Made by a program: the position numbers and the translations under genes. The notes beneath the pieces are model-generated. The model made no database searches. It worked only from the letters and a program-made list of their open reading frames with translations, and had not been told where the DNA came from. Shown in pieces: positions 1 through 8,483 of a stretch of 9,753 nucleotides of DNA. Numbering within the stretch: position 1 is the stretch's first letter; the number at the start of each line of letters is the position of its first letter. Source of the stretch: DASQDT01 sp036380435 (GTDB lineage: Bacteria > Acidobacteriota > Blastocatellia > Pyrinomonadales > Pyrinomonadaceae); assembly GCA_036380435.1 (NCBI GenBank), contig DASVES010000102.1, positions 1-9,753 of the forward strand. Direction: 5' to 3'.

Positions 1-637
1 GTTCGGGTGGACGCGGTCTTCGAGGTTGAGCGCGTCGATGCCGGCGACGCCTTCGAGGAAGAAGGGGATTAAAGTGACTTTGTGCTCGCGCGCGAGTTCA
101 GTGTACATGTCGGCAATCTCGCGCAGGTATCGGTCGCCGGCGTTGGCCGTCGTGAGCATCCCGGCGAGAATCACCTCCGCGCCGCGGCCTCGCGCGCGGC
201 GGATGATCTCGCTCAGGTTCTTTCTGGTCTCGGCGACGGGTTGGCCGCGCAGGTGATCGTTGGCCCCGAGTTCGACGATGACGAAGCGCACGTCGCCGGC
301 GAGCGCCCAGTCGAGGTTGCGCAGGCCCCCGGCCGACGTGCCGCCCGAAACCCCCGCGTTAATTACCTCGTACTGATATCCGTCCGCATCTAACTTCTTC
401 TGGAGCAGCGCCGGGTAGCTCTGTCGCACGTCCGCGAGGCCGTAACCGGCCGTCAGGCTGTCGCCGAGCGCGACGATTTTAGGTAAATTGTCCCTGGCGG
501 GCGCAGTCGCAGTTTGGGGCGACGGGGCGACGACGCCGCCGTTTGACGCCGAATCATTACGAGGGCCGCCGCCGCCGGAGCAACCGGCCGACAGACAGGC
601 GAGGCCCGATAGAAGGAAAGCAAGCAGGGAAGTCTTC

Positions 638-639
<2 letters not shown>
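1..639 (-). CDS. tesA: SGNH-family esterase/lysophospholipase L1 (TesA-like), C-terminus beyond window edge
   Basis: Reading leftward from ATG at 639, 213 residues are visible and no stop is reached. The N-terminus MKTSLLAFLLSGLACLSAGC is a short lipoprotein-type signal; SAGC is a near-lipobox (Ser, not Leu, at -3), so lipid attachment at the Cys is likely but not certain. A Gly/Ser/Pro-rich linker follows to about residue 60. The four SGNH blocks are present: GDSLTAGYG (nucleophile Ser, block I), AGVSGGTSAGG (block II), ELGANDHLRG (block III Asn) and DRVHPN at the very edge (block V Asp-x-x-His). Only the last 20-30 residues should be missing. The family hydrolyses esters, thioesters or lysophospholipids in the envelope. 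It is divergent from an ABC exporter of the type found beside tesA in E. coli (ybbA-ybbP), which supports the assignment. The real substrate cannot be read from the sequence. Confidence 0.9.
626..630 (+). promoter_or_regulatory. Shine-Dalgarno AGGGA for the ABC ATPase, inside the esterase signal-peptide codons
   Basis: AGGGA sits seven bases before the ATG at 638. This decides the start over an upstream in-frame ATG at 488, whose extra 50 residues are low-complexity and read antisense to the esterase. Confidence 0.6.
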
Positions 640-1368
<729 letters not shown>

Positions 1369-1372
<4 letters not shown>

Positions 1373-3894
1373 ACTTCATCTTCCAGATGGCTTGGCGCGA
1401 GCTGCGCGCGGGGTGGCGGCGGCTGTTGTTTTTCTTTCTGTGCATCGGCATCGGCGTCGGCGCGGTGGTGGCCCTGCGCACGGTCATCCGCAACGTGAAC
1501 CGCGCGATGATGGGCGAGGCGCAGCAGCTTTTGACGGCCGACGCGCTGGTCGATTCCACGCGGCCGTGGTCGGCGGAGACGCTCGCGAAGATCGAGCGCG
1601 TGGCCCGGCCGCCGCTCGTCGAAGCGCGCACGGAGGCCATCGAGGCTTCGACGATGGCGCGACCCGCCGACGACACGCGCGAGGGCGCGCAGATGGTCGA
1701 GCTGAAGGGCATCGAGCCGCCCTTCCCGCTCTACGGTGAGTTCAAATTGCAGGGCGGCGAAAGGTTCGACCACGCGATGCTCGAAGGCGGCGGGGCCATC
1801 GTCGCGCCACTGCTGCTCGAACGCCTCGGCCTGAGCGTGGGCGACGCGATGAAGATCGGCGAGACCGTCTACCAGATTCGCGCGGTGCTCGAACAGGAGC
1901 CGGGCGCGGGCGGCGGCTTTCGTCTGGGGCCGCGCGTCTTCGTCGCGCGCGGGAGCATGGAAGACGCGGGACTGACGGGCTTCGGGAGCCGCGCGCGCCG
2001 GCGCATCTTCTTTAAGACGGCGGACGCGGGCGTCACTGAACTCGTCGCGCGCCTGCGCGCGGAGCTGGCCGGCGACCTCGTCAACGTCCGCTCTTACAGG
2101 GAGTCGCAGGAGAACATGAGCGAGGACTTCGAGCGCGGCGAGAACTTCCTCGCGCTGACGGGCCTCGTCGTGCTCGTCCTCGGAGGCATCGGCGTCGCCG
2201 GCGTGACGCGCGTCTTCATCGAACAGAAGAAGAAATCAATCGCCATCCTCAAGTGCGTCGGCGCGACCGGGAAGAGAATCACGGCCGCGTATTTGGCGCA
2301 GACGCTCGCGCTCGGTGTTGCCGGCAGCCTCCTCGGCATCGCGCTGGCGAAGGCCGCGCTTGTTTACGTGGCCGGGCGCTTCGCCGCGAGCCTGCCGGCG
2401 AACATGAGCTACGAGCTGAGCGCGGGCGCCGTCTGGCAGGGGCTGGGGTTGGGCGTGCTCATCTCCGTACTCTTCTCCGCGCTCCCGCTGCTGCGCGTCC
2501 GCCGCATCAAGCCCGACATCCTCCTGCGCGACCGCGACGACGAAGGCCCATGGTGGGGCCGCTTCGACCTGCCGCGCCTCGCGACGGGCGCGCTGCTCGC
2601 CGCGTCGCTCTTCGCGCTGGCCGTGTGGCAGGCGGGGTCGCTGCGCGTCGGCGCGTGGTTCCTCGCGGGGCTGGCGGCCACTTCGGGGCTGCTCTACCTC
2701 GCGGCGTGGGCGCTCGTCTTCGTCGTCCGGCGCGCGCGCCGCGTCGGCTCCTTCGCATTGCGTCAGGCCATCAGCGGCCTGCACCGCCCCGGTAACCAGA
2801 CGCGCGTCGTCATCATGGCCGTGGGCTTGGGCGCGTTTCTCGTGATGTCGGTGCTGCAACTACAGTCGAACCTCCTCGACGAGCTGGACTTCTCGCGCCG
2901 CGGACAACTCGCCAACATGTACCTCATCGACATCCAGAAAGATCAGGCCGAGGGCGTCGCACGGATAATCGAGGAGACGACCGGAAAGCCGGCCGATCTT
3001 GTCCCGACGGTGCGGATGCGTATCGCCGCCATCGACGGCCGCGACATCAATCTCGAAGAGGTGCGTGAGGGGCGCGGCATGCTCGGGCGCGAGTACGTCG
3101 TCACCTACCGGCCGCGTCTTGAACAGAACGAGACGATTGTGGCGGGCGAGTTCTGGGGGGAGGAGCCGTCGGCCGAGCCGGAGGTGTCCATCGAGGAGGG
3201 GATGCGCGGGGTGGGCGGTCTCGACGTGGGCACGCGCATCACCTTCGACGTGCTCGGGCGCAAGCTCACGGCGCGCGTGTCGAGCGTGCGCAAGGTTGAC
3301 TGGCGCAACTCGCGCACGGGTTTCCTCGTGCTCTTCCGGCCGGGCACTTTGGAGAACGCGCCGCAGAGCATGGTCGGCGCCATCAACGGCCCCGTGGACG
3401 CGCAGGCGCGCGCGCGATTCCAGCGCGCCATCCTCGACCGCTACCCGAACGTCTCCGTCATCGACGTGTTCGACGTAGTCCGCAGCATCGGCCGCATACT
3501 CGGTAACATCACGCTGGCCGTCACCTTCATCGGCGGCTTCGTGCTGCTGTGCGGGACGCTCATCCTCGTCGGCTCCATCGCCATGACGAAATACCAGAGG
3601 GTTTACGAGGCGGCCGTCTTAAAGACGCTCGGGGCGAAGCGCCGGACGCTTCTGACCATCCTGCTCGCCGAGTACGGGCTGCTCGGGATGGTGGCCGGCG
3701 CCGTGGGCGCGCTCGCCGCCATCGCCCTCTCCTACGCGGTGGCGAAGTACATGCTGAAGATACCGTGGACGTTCGAGCCGTCGGTCGTCCTCGGCGGCGT
3801 GGCCGCGACGGCCGCCCTCGTCGTCATCGTCGGCGCGCTGTCGAGCTTCGACGTGCTGGTGCGGAAGCCTTTGGCGACGCTGCGCGGACAGTGA
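1369..3894 (+). CDS. ybbP: ABC transporter permease, FtsX-like, YbbP family
   Basis: The 841-residue protein begins at GTG in a GTGA overlap with the ATPase stop, implying translational coupling; the next in-frame ATG is six codons on. One helix lies at about 19-37, then a large extracytoplasmic domain (about 40-255). A first FtsX domain follows with helices near 259-281, 304-335 and 353-375, containing the cytoplasmic 'EQKKKSIAILKCVGATGKR' segment. Further hydrophobic segments are near 404-454 and 477-495, then a second periplasmic domain (about 500-705). The final FtsX domain (about 714-831) carries 'KYQRVYEAAVLKTLGAKRR'. The duplicated FtsX layout with extra central helices is that of YbbP (COG3127), an orphan exporter linked by synteny to TesA-type esterases. 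Function is inferred to be envelope lipid or lipoprotein handling; the substrate is unknown. Confidence 0.92.
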
Positions 3895-3912
3895 GGACAA
3901 GGCAAAAGTTAA

Positions 3913-4215
3913 AAGGCAAAAGGCAAAAGTGCTAACGCCGAACCGCAGGCGTCAACGAGCCGCTGTAAGCGGCGGAAGAATGTAGCCCACGGCGTGAGCC
4001 GTGGGTCAGCCGTTAAGAAAAACAGGGAAGCCCCGGAGGGGCGAAAGAATCTCAGGCCGATGCATCGCGCACGTCTTGATTCTTCCGCCCCTCCGGGGCT
4101 TCGTTAATTTTATCCCTCGCGTCCCCACGGCTCACGCCGTGGGCTACATTCTATCGCCGCCCCGGCGGCTGGTTGACGCCTGCGATTCCGCTCTTCCACT
4201 TTTGCCTTTTGCCTT
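3913..4215. repeat. 303-bp nested near-perfect palindrome between convergent genes
   Basis: Four arm pairs share one centre near 4064. AAGGCAAAAGGCAAAAGTG at 3913-3931 pairs with 4197-4215 (19/19). CGCAGGCGTCAAC at 3944-3956 pairs with 4172-4184 (13/13). The 28-bp arms 3978-4005 and 4124-4151, built on GTAGCCCACGGCGTGAGCC, are perfect. The arms 4027-4051 and 4078-4102, built on GAAGCCCCGGAGGGGCG, match at 24/25. Several arms also contain their own small palindromes, such as CCCACGGCGTGAGCCGTGGG. The loop is 26 bases. No protein gene is credible here. It follows the ybbP stop by 18 bases, and its right end overlaps the beta-helix gene's TAA by two bases, so it may act as a two-way terminator. 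The modular arms look like REP-type interspersed repeats inserted symmetrically. Confidence 0.85.
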
Positions 4216-5563
4216 ACTGCACGACGCGCGAGCGGCGGCCCGTCTTCTGAACGTTGGCGCGGTTGCCCTGGAACAGGTTGTTGTCGGAGGGCGGCTCCTC
4301 GTAGATGATGAGGGCGCGTGGGCCGAGGCCCATCGCGTCGCCCGGCTCGTCGCGCAGCTCGTTGGAGATCACGCGACCGCCCGACGAACGCTCTATGGAG
4401 AATGAGGCGGTGCCGCCCGTGCCGCAGGAGATGAGCGTGTTCTCGCGGATGGTGAAGTCGGTGCTGTCGTGGTCAACGACGATCCCGCGATTGAGGCGGC
4501 GCAGGGTGTTGCCGGAGACCGTGACGCCGGGCGCGGTGCGGACGAGGATGCCGGCATATTGAATGCGGCTCCAGGGCGCGCTGTGGCTCGCGCCGATGAC
4601 GGTGTTGCCGACGATGCGGACGTTGCGGAACATGACGGTCTGGTTCCCGGCGTTGGCGGCGATGCCGTTGGTCGTCTTCGGGCCGCTGGCGTCGAGGGGC
4701 GTGAGCGTGGCGTCGATGTGGTTATTGCTGATGAGGATGTCGTCCACGCGGTCGCCGACGTTGGGCTCGATGTCGATGACCGTGACGCCGGGGCCGTTCA
4801 CCTGTCCGGGGTTGATGAAGCGGTTGTTCTCGACGCGGCAGCCGACGCAGTTGGTGATGGCGGCGTTCTGCGAGGCGACGCCGATGAATTCGTTGCGGGC
4901 CATCACGGAGTTGAGCGCGTAGTTGCCGCCGGCGGCCGCGCCCCCGAACTGCATGCCGATGGTGCGCGTGTTCTCAAGTCGGTTGCCCTCGATGCGACAG
5001 TTCTGACAGTTGCCCATCGAGATGGTCTGGTAGGCCGAGTTGAAGTCTTGGCGCGCGCCCCTGAAGGTGCAGCCCTCGACGGTGATGTTGCGGGAGATGT
5101 TGCCGTTCAAGGTGGAGCCGGCGTGATCCTGCACGATGGTGAAGAGTGAACTTCCAAGCGGCCCGACGCCGCCGTGGGTCGGGTCAGGCGCGGTGCTTTC
5201 AAGGAGGACTGCGCCGCGCCCGCAGCGCATGGAAGTGTTGTCCTTGAGCAGATACGTCGAGCCGCCGACCTCCGAGGCGTATGTGCCCGAGGCGAAGCGC
5301 AGCGTGTGGCCGGGCGAGATGACGACCTGCGTGCGAACCGTCCCGCCCGAGGAGACGACGATCTCGCCCGCACCTGCTCCGAGTGATTTGTCGGCGGCGT
5401 TGATTTTGGCTCCGAGGTCTGCGCCGGGGAACTTCTCGGCGTCAACCCGCCGGCCCCCGCCCGTCTGCGCTCCGGCGACCACACCCGCTGTGAGCAGACA
5501 GAAAATGAACAGCAGCGACGACGACAGGGTTATGTGTGACGACTGTTTATTGATGCTACGCAT
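4214..5563 (-). CDS. Secreted right-handed parallel beta-helix protein
   Basis: The chosen ATG at 5563 has AAGGG ten bases upstream and opens a clear signal peptide (MRSINK, hydrophobic 12-31, likely cut after AGA at 30-32), giving 449 residues; the frame remains open upstream but that part has no signal. After 'FPGADLGAKINAADKSLG' (45-62), a pectate-lyase-like N-cap, the chain shows repeated short beta-strand turns with stacked Asn: ITVEGCTFRGA (160), CRIEGNRLENT (189), CRVENNRFINP (242), ILISNNHIDAT (276), VRIVGNTVIGA (315), VTVSGNTLRRL (347), FTIRENTLISC (370), GRVISNELRDE (396). Two CxxC-like pairs (CQNC, CVGC) occur. Such proteins bind or cleave polysaccharides outside the cell, but no catalytic residues can be named. 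It starts 156 bases after the amidase stop, a gap containing a small CCCGCGACGCGGG hairpin, so it may have its own promoter. Confidence 0.85.
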   Translation of the reverse strand: MRSINKQSSHITLSSSLLFIFCLLTAGVVAGAQTGGGRRVDAEKFPGADLGAKINAADKSLGAGAGEIVVSSGGTVRTQVVISPGHTLRFASGTYASEVGGSTYLLKDNTSMRCGRGAVLLESTAPDPTHGGVGPLGSSLFTIVQDHAGSTLNGNISRNITVEGCTFRGARQDFNSAYQTISMGNCQNCRIEGNRLENTRTIGMQFGGAAAGGNYALNSVMARNEFIGVASQNAAITNCVGCRVENNRFINPGQVNGPGVTVIDIEPNVGDRVDDILISNNHIDATLTPLDASGPKTTNGIAANAGNQTVMFRNVRIVGNTVIGASHSAPWSRIQYAGILVRTAPGVTVSGNTLRRLNRGIVVDHDSTDFTIRENTLISCGTGGTASFSIERSSGGRVISNELRDEPGDAMGLGPRALIIYEEPPSDNNLFQGNRANVQKTGRRSRVVQ

Positions 5564-5719
5564 AGTTTGAAGACCCTTGTTCGCCCGCGACGCGGGAGTG
5601 TGAAAATAAATTCTTCCGAGAAGGTTAAAGGGGGAGTGACGTGCGCCGTTGTTTGGTTGCGCGGGCGCGGGGGAGCGTTGGACGAATAGTGCGCCGACGA
5701 GGCGGCCGGGGGCCGTCAT

Positions 5720-7381
5720 TCAGCCGAGGACGGCCGCGGGCGTAAACTTCGGTGGCCGGCGGGCGCGGGTCGCCTGCTCGAAGGCGTAGGCGAACTTGAT
5801 AAGTGCCGGCTCGCTCCAGGCGCCGCCGAAGAAGGAGAGGCCGACGGGGAGGCCGAAGACGTAGCCGGCGGGGACGGTGACGTGCGGGTAGCCGGCAACG
5901 GCCGAGGCGGAGGAGTAGCCGCCGGTGAAGTGGTCGCCGCTGACGAGGTCGGTCGGCCAGGGCGGCCCGCCCGTGGGCGCGACCATCGCGTCGAGGCGGC
6001 GCCGGCGCATGACGGCGTCGATGCCCTGCGAGCGCGTGAGGAGTTGATTCTTGCGAAGCGCCGTGAGATAGGCCCGACTCGTGAGCGGCCCCTTCGCCTC
6101 GGCGCGGATGAAAAGCTCCTGACCGAAGTAGGGCATCTCGCGCGCGCGGTTGCGCTCGTTGAAGGCGATGAGGTCTTTGAGCGTGCGCGTCTTCTGTTCG
6201 GGGCCGCGCGCGGCCAAGTACTTGTTGAGGTCGGCCTTAAACTCGTAGAGCAAAACCTCAAGCTCGGAGTCGTCGAACTTCCCCGTAGTGGGGATGTCGG
6301 CCGGGTCGATGATGACGGCGCCGAGGCGCTTGAGCGCGTCGATTGATTCCGACATCAACTTGTCCACGCGGTCGTTGAAGCCGAAGTGCTTGCGGGCGAC
6401 GCCGAGGCGCGCGCCGCGCAAGGCCCCGGCGTCGAGAAAGCGCGTGTAGTCGGCGTGGGCGTGGCCTGCGCCCTCTCGTGTGATGGAGTCGCGCGGGTCT
6501 TGCGCGGCGAGTGCGCCGAGCAAGGCGGCGGCGTCCGCAACGGTGCGGGCCATCGGGCCGGCGGTGTCCTGACTATGCGCGATGGGGATGATGCCGGAAC
6601 GGCTGACGAGGCCGAGCGTGGGCTTGATGCCGACGAGCGAGTTGGCCGAAGCGGGGCAGACGATGGAGCCGTCGGTTTCGGTGCCGACACCGACGGCGGC
6701 GAGGCTGGCGGCGACGGCCGCGCCAGAGCCGGAGCTTGAGCCGCAGGGGTTGCGGTCGAGCACGTAAGGGTTTCTGGTCTGCCCGCCGCGCGCGCTCCAG
6801 CCGCTCGTCGAATGCGTCGAGCGGAAGTTGGCCCACTCGCTCAGGTTCGTCTTGCCGAGAAGGACGCAGCCGGCGGCGCGCAGGCGTTCGACGATGAAGG
6901 CGTCCTGCTTCGGGCGCGACTCGACGAGGGCGAGCGAGCCGGCGGTGGTCAGCATCCGGTCGGCGGTGTCGATGTTGTCTTTGATGAGAACGGGGACGCC
7001 GTGCAGGGGGCCGCGCGTGCGCCCCGCCTTGCGCTCGCGGTCGAGGGCTTCGGCGATAGAGATAGCTTCGGGGTTCAACTCGATCACCGAGTTGAGCGCG
7101 GCCCCGCGCCGGTCAACGCGCTCGATGCGCTCAAGGTATTTTTCCGTCAGCTCCTTCGCGCTCCACTTGCCCGAGCGCATCCCCGCCTGAAGCTCCGCGA
7201 CGGTCGTCTCTTCCAATTCGAACGAGTCGGCGGCCCGATGTGAAGCGACGTTCTCGGCGTTAGCACTGGAACGAGCCGCCAGAGGAGCGACGAGGGCGAG
7301 CGCGCCGCCGACTGCCCCCGTCTTCAAAAAGTCCCTACGGCTCAGCGGCGAGCCTCCGCGCGCACCCTTCTGACGGCCCAT
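5720..7381 (-). CDS. Tat-exported amidase (amidase-signature family)
   Basis: The start at 7381 has GAGGAG six bases upstream and yields a Tat signal, SRRDFLKTGAVGGALALVAP, near residues 14-33; the open frame upstream to 7435 would bury that signal. The mature enzyme carries the amidase-signature Ser-cisSer-Lys triad: Lys in PVLIKDNIDT (Lys134), the Gly/Ser motif CGSSSGSGAA (Ser215 region, cis-Ser) and the nucleophile in TETDGSIVCPA (Ser239). At 553 residues it is longer than GatA (about 485), chiefly through the signal peptide and a helical insert after residue 300. An exported, stand-alone enzyme outside any gatCAB operon is unlikely to serve tRNA amidation. It resembles peptide amidases and other scavenging amidases, but the substrate cannot be told. 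It follows the 159-residue gene by 54 bases and is probably cotranscribed with it. Confidence 0.9.
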   Translation of the reverse strand: MGRQKGARGGSPLSRRDFLKTGAVGGALALVAPLAARSSANAENVASHRAADSFELEETTVAELQAGMRSGKWSAKELTEKYLERIERVDRRGAALNSVIELNPEAISIAEALDRERKAGRTRGPLHGVPVLIKDNIDTADRMLTTAGSLALVESRPKQDAFIVERLRAAGCVLLGKTNLSEWANFRSTHSTSGWSARGGQTRNPYVLDRNPCGSSSGSGAAVAASLAAVGVGTETDGSIVCPASANSLVGIKPTLGLVSRSGIIPIAHSQDTAGPMARTVADAAALLGALAAQDPRDSITREGAGHAHADYTRFLDAGALRGARLGVARKHFGFNDRVDKLMSESIDALKRLGAVIIDPADIPTTGKFDDSELEVLLYEFKADLNKYLAARGPEQKTRTLKDLIAFNERNRAREMPYFGQELFIRAEAKGPLTSRAYLTALRKNQLLTRSQGIDAVMRRRRLDAMVAPTGGPPWPTDLVSGDHFTGGYSSASAVAGYPHVTVPAGYVFGLPVGLSFFGGAWSEPALIKFAYAFEQATRARRPPKFTPAAVLG

Positions 7382-7435
7382 CACAATCTCCTCGCGTTGA
7401 CGTTTGGCAGATTGTGAACGTGCGCGCGCCGACAA

Positions 7436-7915
7436 TCAAGCTCCCGTGAGGCTCAGAGAATCGACGGCCGGCAGCGCCTTCAGGTCAGGCTCCACCCACG
7501 CGAGCCGCGCCTCCCACGAGAACAGCAGCTCGCGGCTGTAGTGCGTGAGCGGGGCGTTGCGCTCAGCGCGCTCGATGAGCGTGTTGGCGAGGGAGGCGAG
7601 CGAGCAGCCCTCGTTGTAGTTGGCTTCGAGGAAGAAGCGGACGTAATGCATCCAGAAGAGCGTGAGCGTCTCGTGGTAGCCGCGCTCGCGCGTGGTCTCG
7701 ACGCCGTTCGCCGCGTTGTAACGCTTGATCCGGCGGCGCACGCGCTCGACCGCCTCCGCCCAGTCGAAGTGGAGCAGGTGCCAGAGCGCCACCGTCAGGT
7801 GCGCCGCGTGCGTCCAATCGCTCCACGGGAGCGTACACGACACGAAGTCGCGCACCAGCGTCTCGACCTCGGCGGCTCGTTCGTAGTGCGGTGCATTGAC
7901 GTGTGCCACTGGCAT
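7436..7915 (-). CDS. Conserved-looking protein of unknown function (159 aa)
   Basis: ATG at 7915 is preceded by AGGAG with eight bases of spacing, a strong start. I do not recognise the family. The protein looks mostly alpha-helical and soluble, with no signal peptide or membrane segment. Noteworthy residues are clustered: WTHAAHL (34-40, an HxxH pair), RGYHETLTLFWMHYVRFF (78-95), NAPLTHYSRELLFSWEAR (120-137) and WVEPDLKAL (140-148). The recurring His, Glu and Trp residues suggest a ligand or metal site, but this is inference. It is followed after 54 bases by the Tat amidase. Its ATG lies only 34 bases past the last Y RNA-like element, so the RNA and this gene could share a transcript. Confidence 0.75.
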   Translation of the reverse strand: MPVAHVNAPHYERAAEVETLVRDFVSCTLPWSDWTHAAHLTVALWHLLHFDWAEAVERVRRRIKRYNAANGVETTRERGYHETLTLFWMHYVRFFLEANYNEGCSLASLANTLIERAERNAPLTHYSRELLFSWEARLAWVEPDLKALPAVDSLSLTGA

Positions 7916-7949
7916 AAAATCGTCTCCTGAAAGACGCGTATCAAAAGAG

Positions 7950-8081
7950 TCGCGGCGACAAAGTTTGATGAAACGTTTACGTGCTCTACCATTGAGCTAT
8001 GGCCTCCGTAGTTGGAGACCACCGGGACTTGAACCCGGAACCCCGTCATCTAGGATGTAGTTCCACCGGCATTCGCCGCGA
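7950..8081 (-). ncRNA. yrlA: Y RNA with complete permuted tRNA-like module (YrlA type; element Y4)
   Basis: The 132-nt element is closed by UCGCGGCGA/UCGCCGCGA (8073-8081 with 7950-7958, 9/9). Conserved AUGC and AAACUUUG junctions follow, then helix 2 GGUGGAA/UUUCAUC (8061-8067 with 7967-7973) and CUACAU. Inside lies a tRNA in permuted order: T arm CCGGG-UUCAAGU-CCCGG (8022-8038), acceptor 3' strand UGGUCUC (8015-8021), a short cap, acceptor 5' strand GAGGCCA (8000-8006), and D arm GCUC-AAUGGUA-GAGC (7983-7997) with the invariant GG. An extra G(8007)-C(8014) pair extends the acceptor as G-1:C73 does in tRNA-His. CGUAA (7977-7981) can pair with UGACG (8044-8048) at 4 of 5 positions where an anticodon stem would be, but no anticodon loop exists. 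Bacterial YrlA RNAs are known to bind Ro60 by the terminal helix and mimic tRNA in this way. The Ro60 gene lies upstream on the same strand. Confidence 0.8.
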
Positions 8082-8099
8082 AAAAGCTTTTAGCGTTCA

Positions 8100-8142
8100 G
8101 CACTCCGCGGTCAGGCAGAAGTGATAACTGACCGCCGAGTGC
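8100..8142. repeat. Inverted repeat between Y3 and Y4
   Basis: GCACTCCGCGGTCAG at 8100-8114 pairs with CTGACCGCCGAGTGC at 8128-8142 (14/15), with a 13-base loop. On the minus strand the stem is followed 12 bases later by AAAAGCTTTTT, so it is not a textbook intrinsic terminator. It could help separate the two RNAs or protect the 3' end of Y3. Confidence 0.7.
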
Positions 8143-8153
8143 CGACCGCATCT

Positions 8154-8265
8154 CGGGGTGACAAAAATGAGGAAGACCGGGCACGGCCTTTCGACCGCCG
8201 GGGAATCGCGTCCCCGCGTAGGCCCATCGGTTGGAGCGATGTAGTCCTCCCGCGCATTCACCCCG
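8154..8265 (-). ncRNA. Y RNA-like element with degenerate tRNA-like arms (element Y3)
   Basis: This 112-nt element has the terminal helix CGGGGUGA/UCACCCCG (8258-8265 with 8154-8161, 8/8), the AUGC junction, helix 2 GAGGA/UCCUC (8245-8249 with 8169-8173), then CUACAU. The 3' junction is AUUUUUG, a variant of AAACUUUG. CAUCG-CUCCAAC-CGAUG forms a local hairpin. A T-arm-like stem-loop, GGGGA-CGCGAU-UCCCC (8200-8215), lacks the canonical UUC start of the T loop. The acceptor-like hairpin GGUC-GAAA-GGCC (8185-8196) is capped by a GNRA tetraloop. No D arm can be recognised. Membership of the Y RNA family rests on the shared Ro-binding-type base and location beside rsr; this one could be a diverged tRNA mimic or have another upper domain. 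Confidence 0.68.
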
Positions 8266-8270
8266 GAGGA

Positions 8271-8334
8271 GTGAGCAGTGAGCGGTAAGCGGTAAGAAGT
8301 TTTTACTACTCACTGCTTACTGCTCATTGCTCAC
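8271..8334. repeat. Large hairpin of GTGAGCAGTAAGCAG-type repeats between Y2 and Y3
   Basis: Arms 8271-8299 and 8306-8334 match at 24/29 around a six-base loop (TTTTTA). Each arm is itself built from seven-base units such as GTGAGCA and GTAAGCG. The same unit family makes the hairpin at 8560-8631, so this is a dispersed repeat that brackets the Y1-Y2 pair. Confidence 0.8.
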
Positions 8335-8339
8335 ATTCT

Positions 8340-8457
8340 GTCGGCGACAAGGTTTGGTGAGAGGTCACCGGCCGGGCAAGAATTGGCCGGGACAGGGTTC
8401 GAACCTGTAATTAGGCTTTCGCCTTTTACCATGTACTCCGCACCTGCATTCGCCAAC
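8340..8457 (-). ncRNA. Y RNA-like element with T arm, variable-arm hairpin and capped acceptor (element Y2)
   Basis: The 118-nt element is closed by GUUGGCGA/UCGCCGAC (8450-8457 with 8340-8347; 7 Watson-Crick pairs and one U-G). The AUGC and AAACCUUG junctions and UACAU (with G in place of the first C) match its siblings. Helix 2 is GGUG...GAG with CUC...CACC, with a small internal loop. A canonical T arm, ACAGG-UUCGAAC-CCUGU (8392-8408), is preceded by a hairpin AGGC-GAAA-GCCU (8413-8424) inside GUAA/UUAC, much like a long class II variable arm. The acceptor-like helix CCGGCC/GGCCGG (8385-8390 with 8368-8373) is capped by 11 bases. In place of a D arm there is GGUGA-CCUC-UCACC, which competes with helix 2. 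It reads as a YrlA-type RNA whose 5' tRNA half has degenerated. Confidence 0.72.
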
Positions 8458-8483
8458 TTCAAAGAACCGCGTTTCAAATTCAC

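Noticed and set aside
488..637. N-terminal extension of the ABC ATPase
   Set aside because: It encodes low-complexity Pro/Arg/Gly sequence antisense to the esterase signal and linker; the internal ATG at 638 has a better ribosome site and matches family length.
4001..4405. Plus-strand open frame across the palindrome
   Set aside because: It reads through inverted repeats and then antisense to the beta-helix gene; no family features are seen.
7382..7435. Upstream start for the amidase
   Set aside because: It would add 18 polar residues before the Tat signal; the ATG at 7381 has GAGGAG at ideal spacing.
7977..8048. Functional permuted tRNA gene or permuted two-piece tmRNA
   Set aside because: There is no anticodon loop, no encoded CCA and no tag frame. 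The same closing helix and junctions recur in elements with no tRNA part, and the Ro60 gene is adjacent, so a Y RNA explains more.
8050..8313. Minus-strand open frame of 87 codons
   Set aside because: It runs through two structured RNA elements and an inverted repeat; its residues simply read those repeats, and no ribosome binding site was found.
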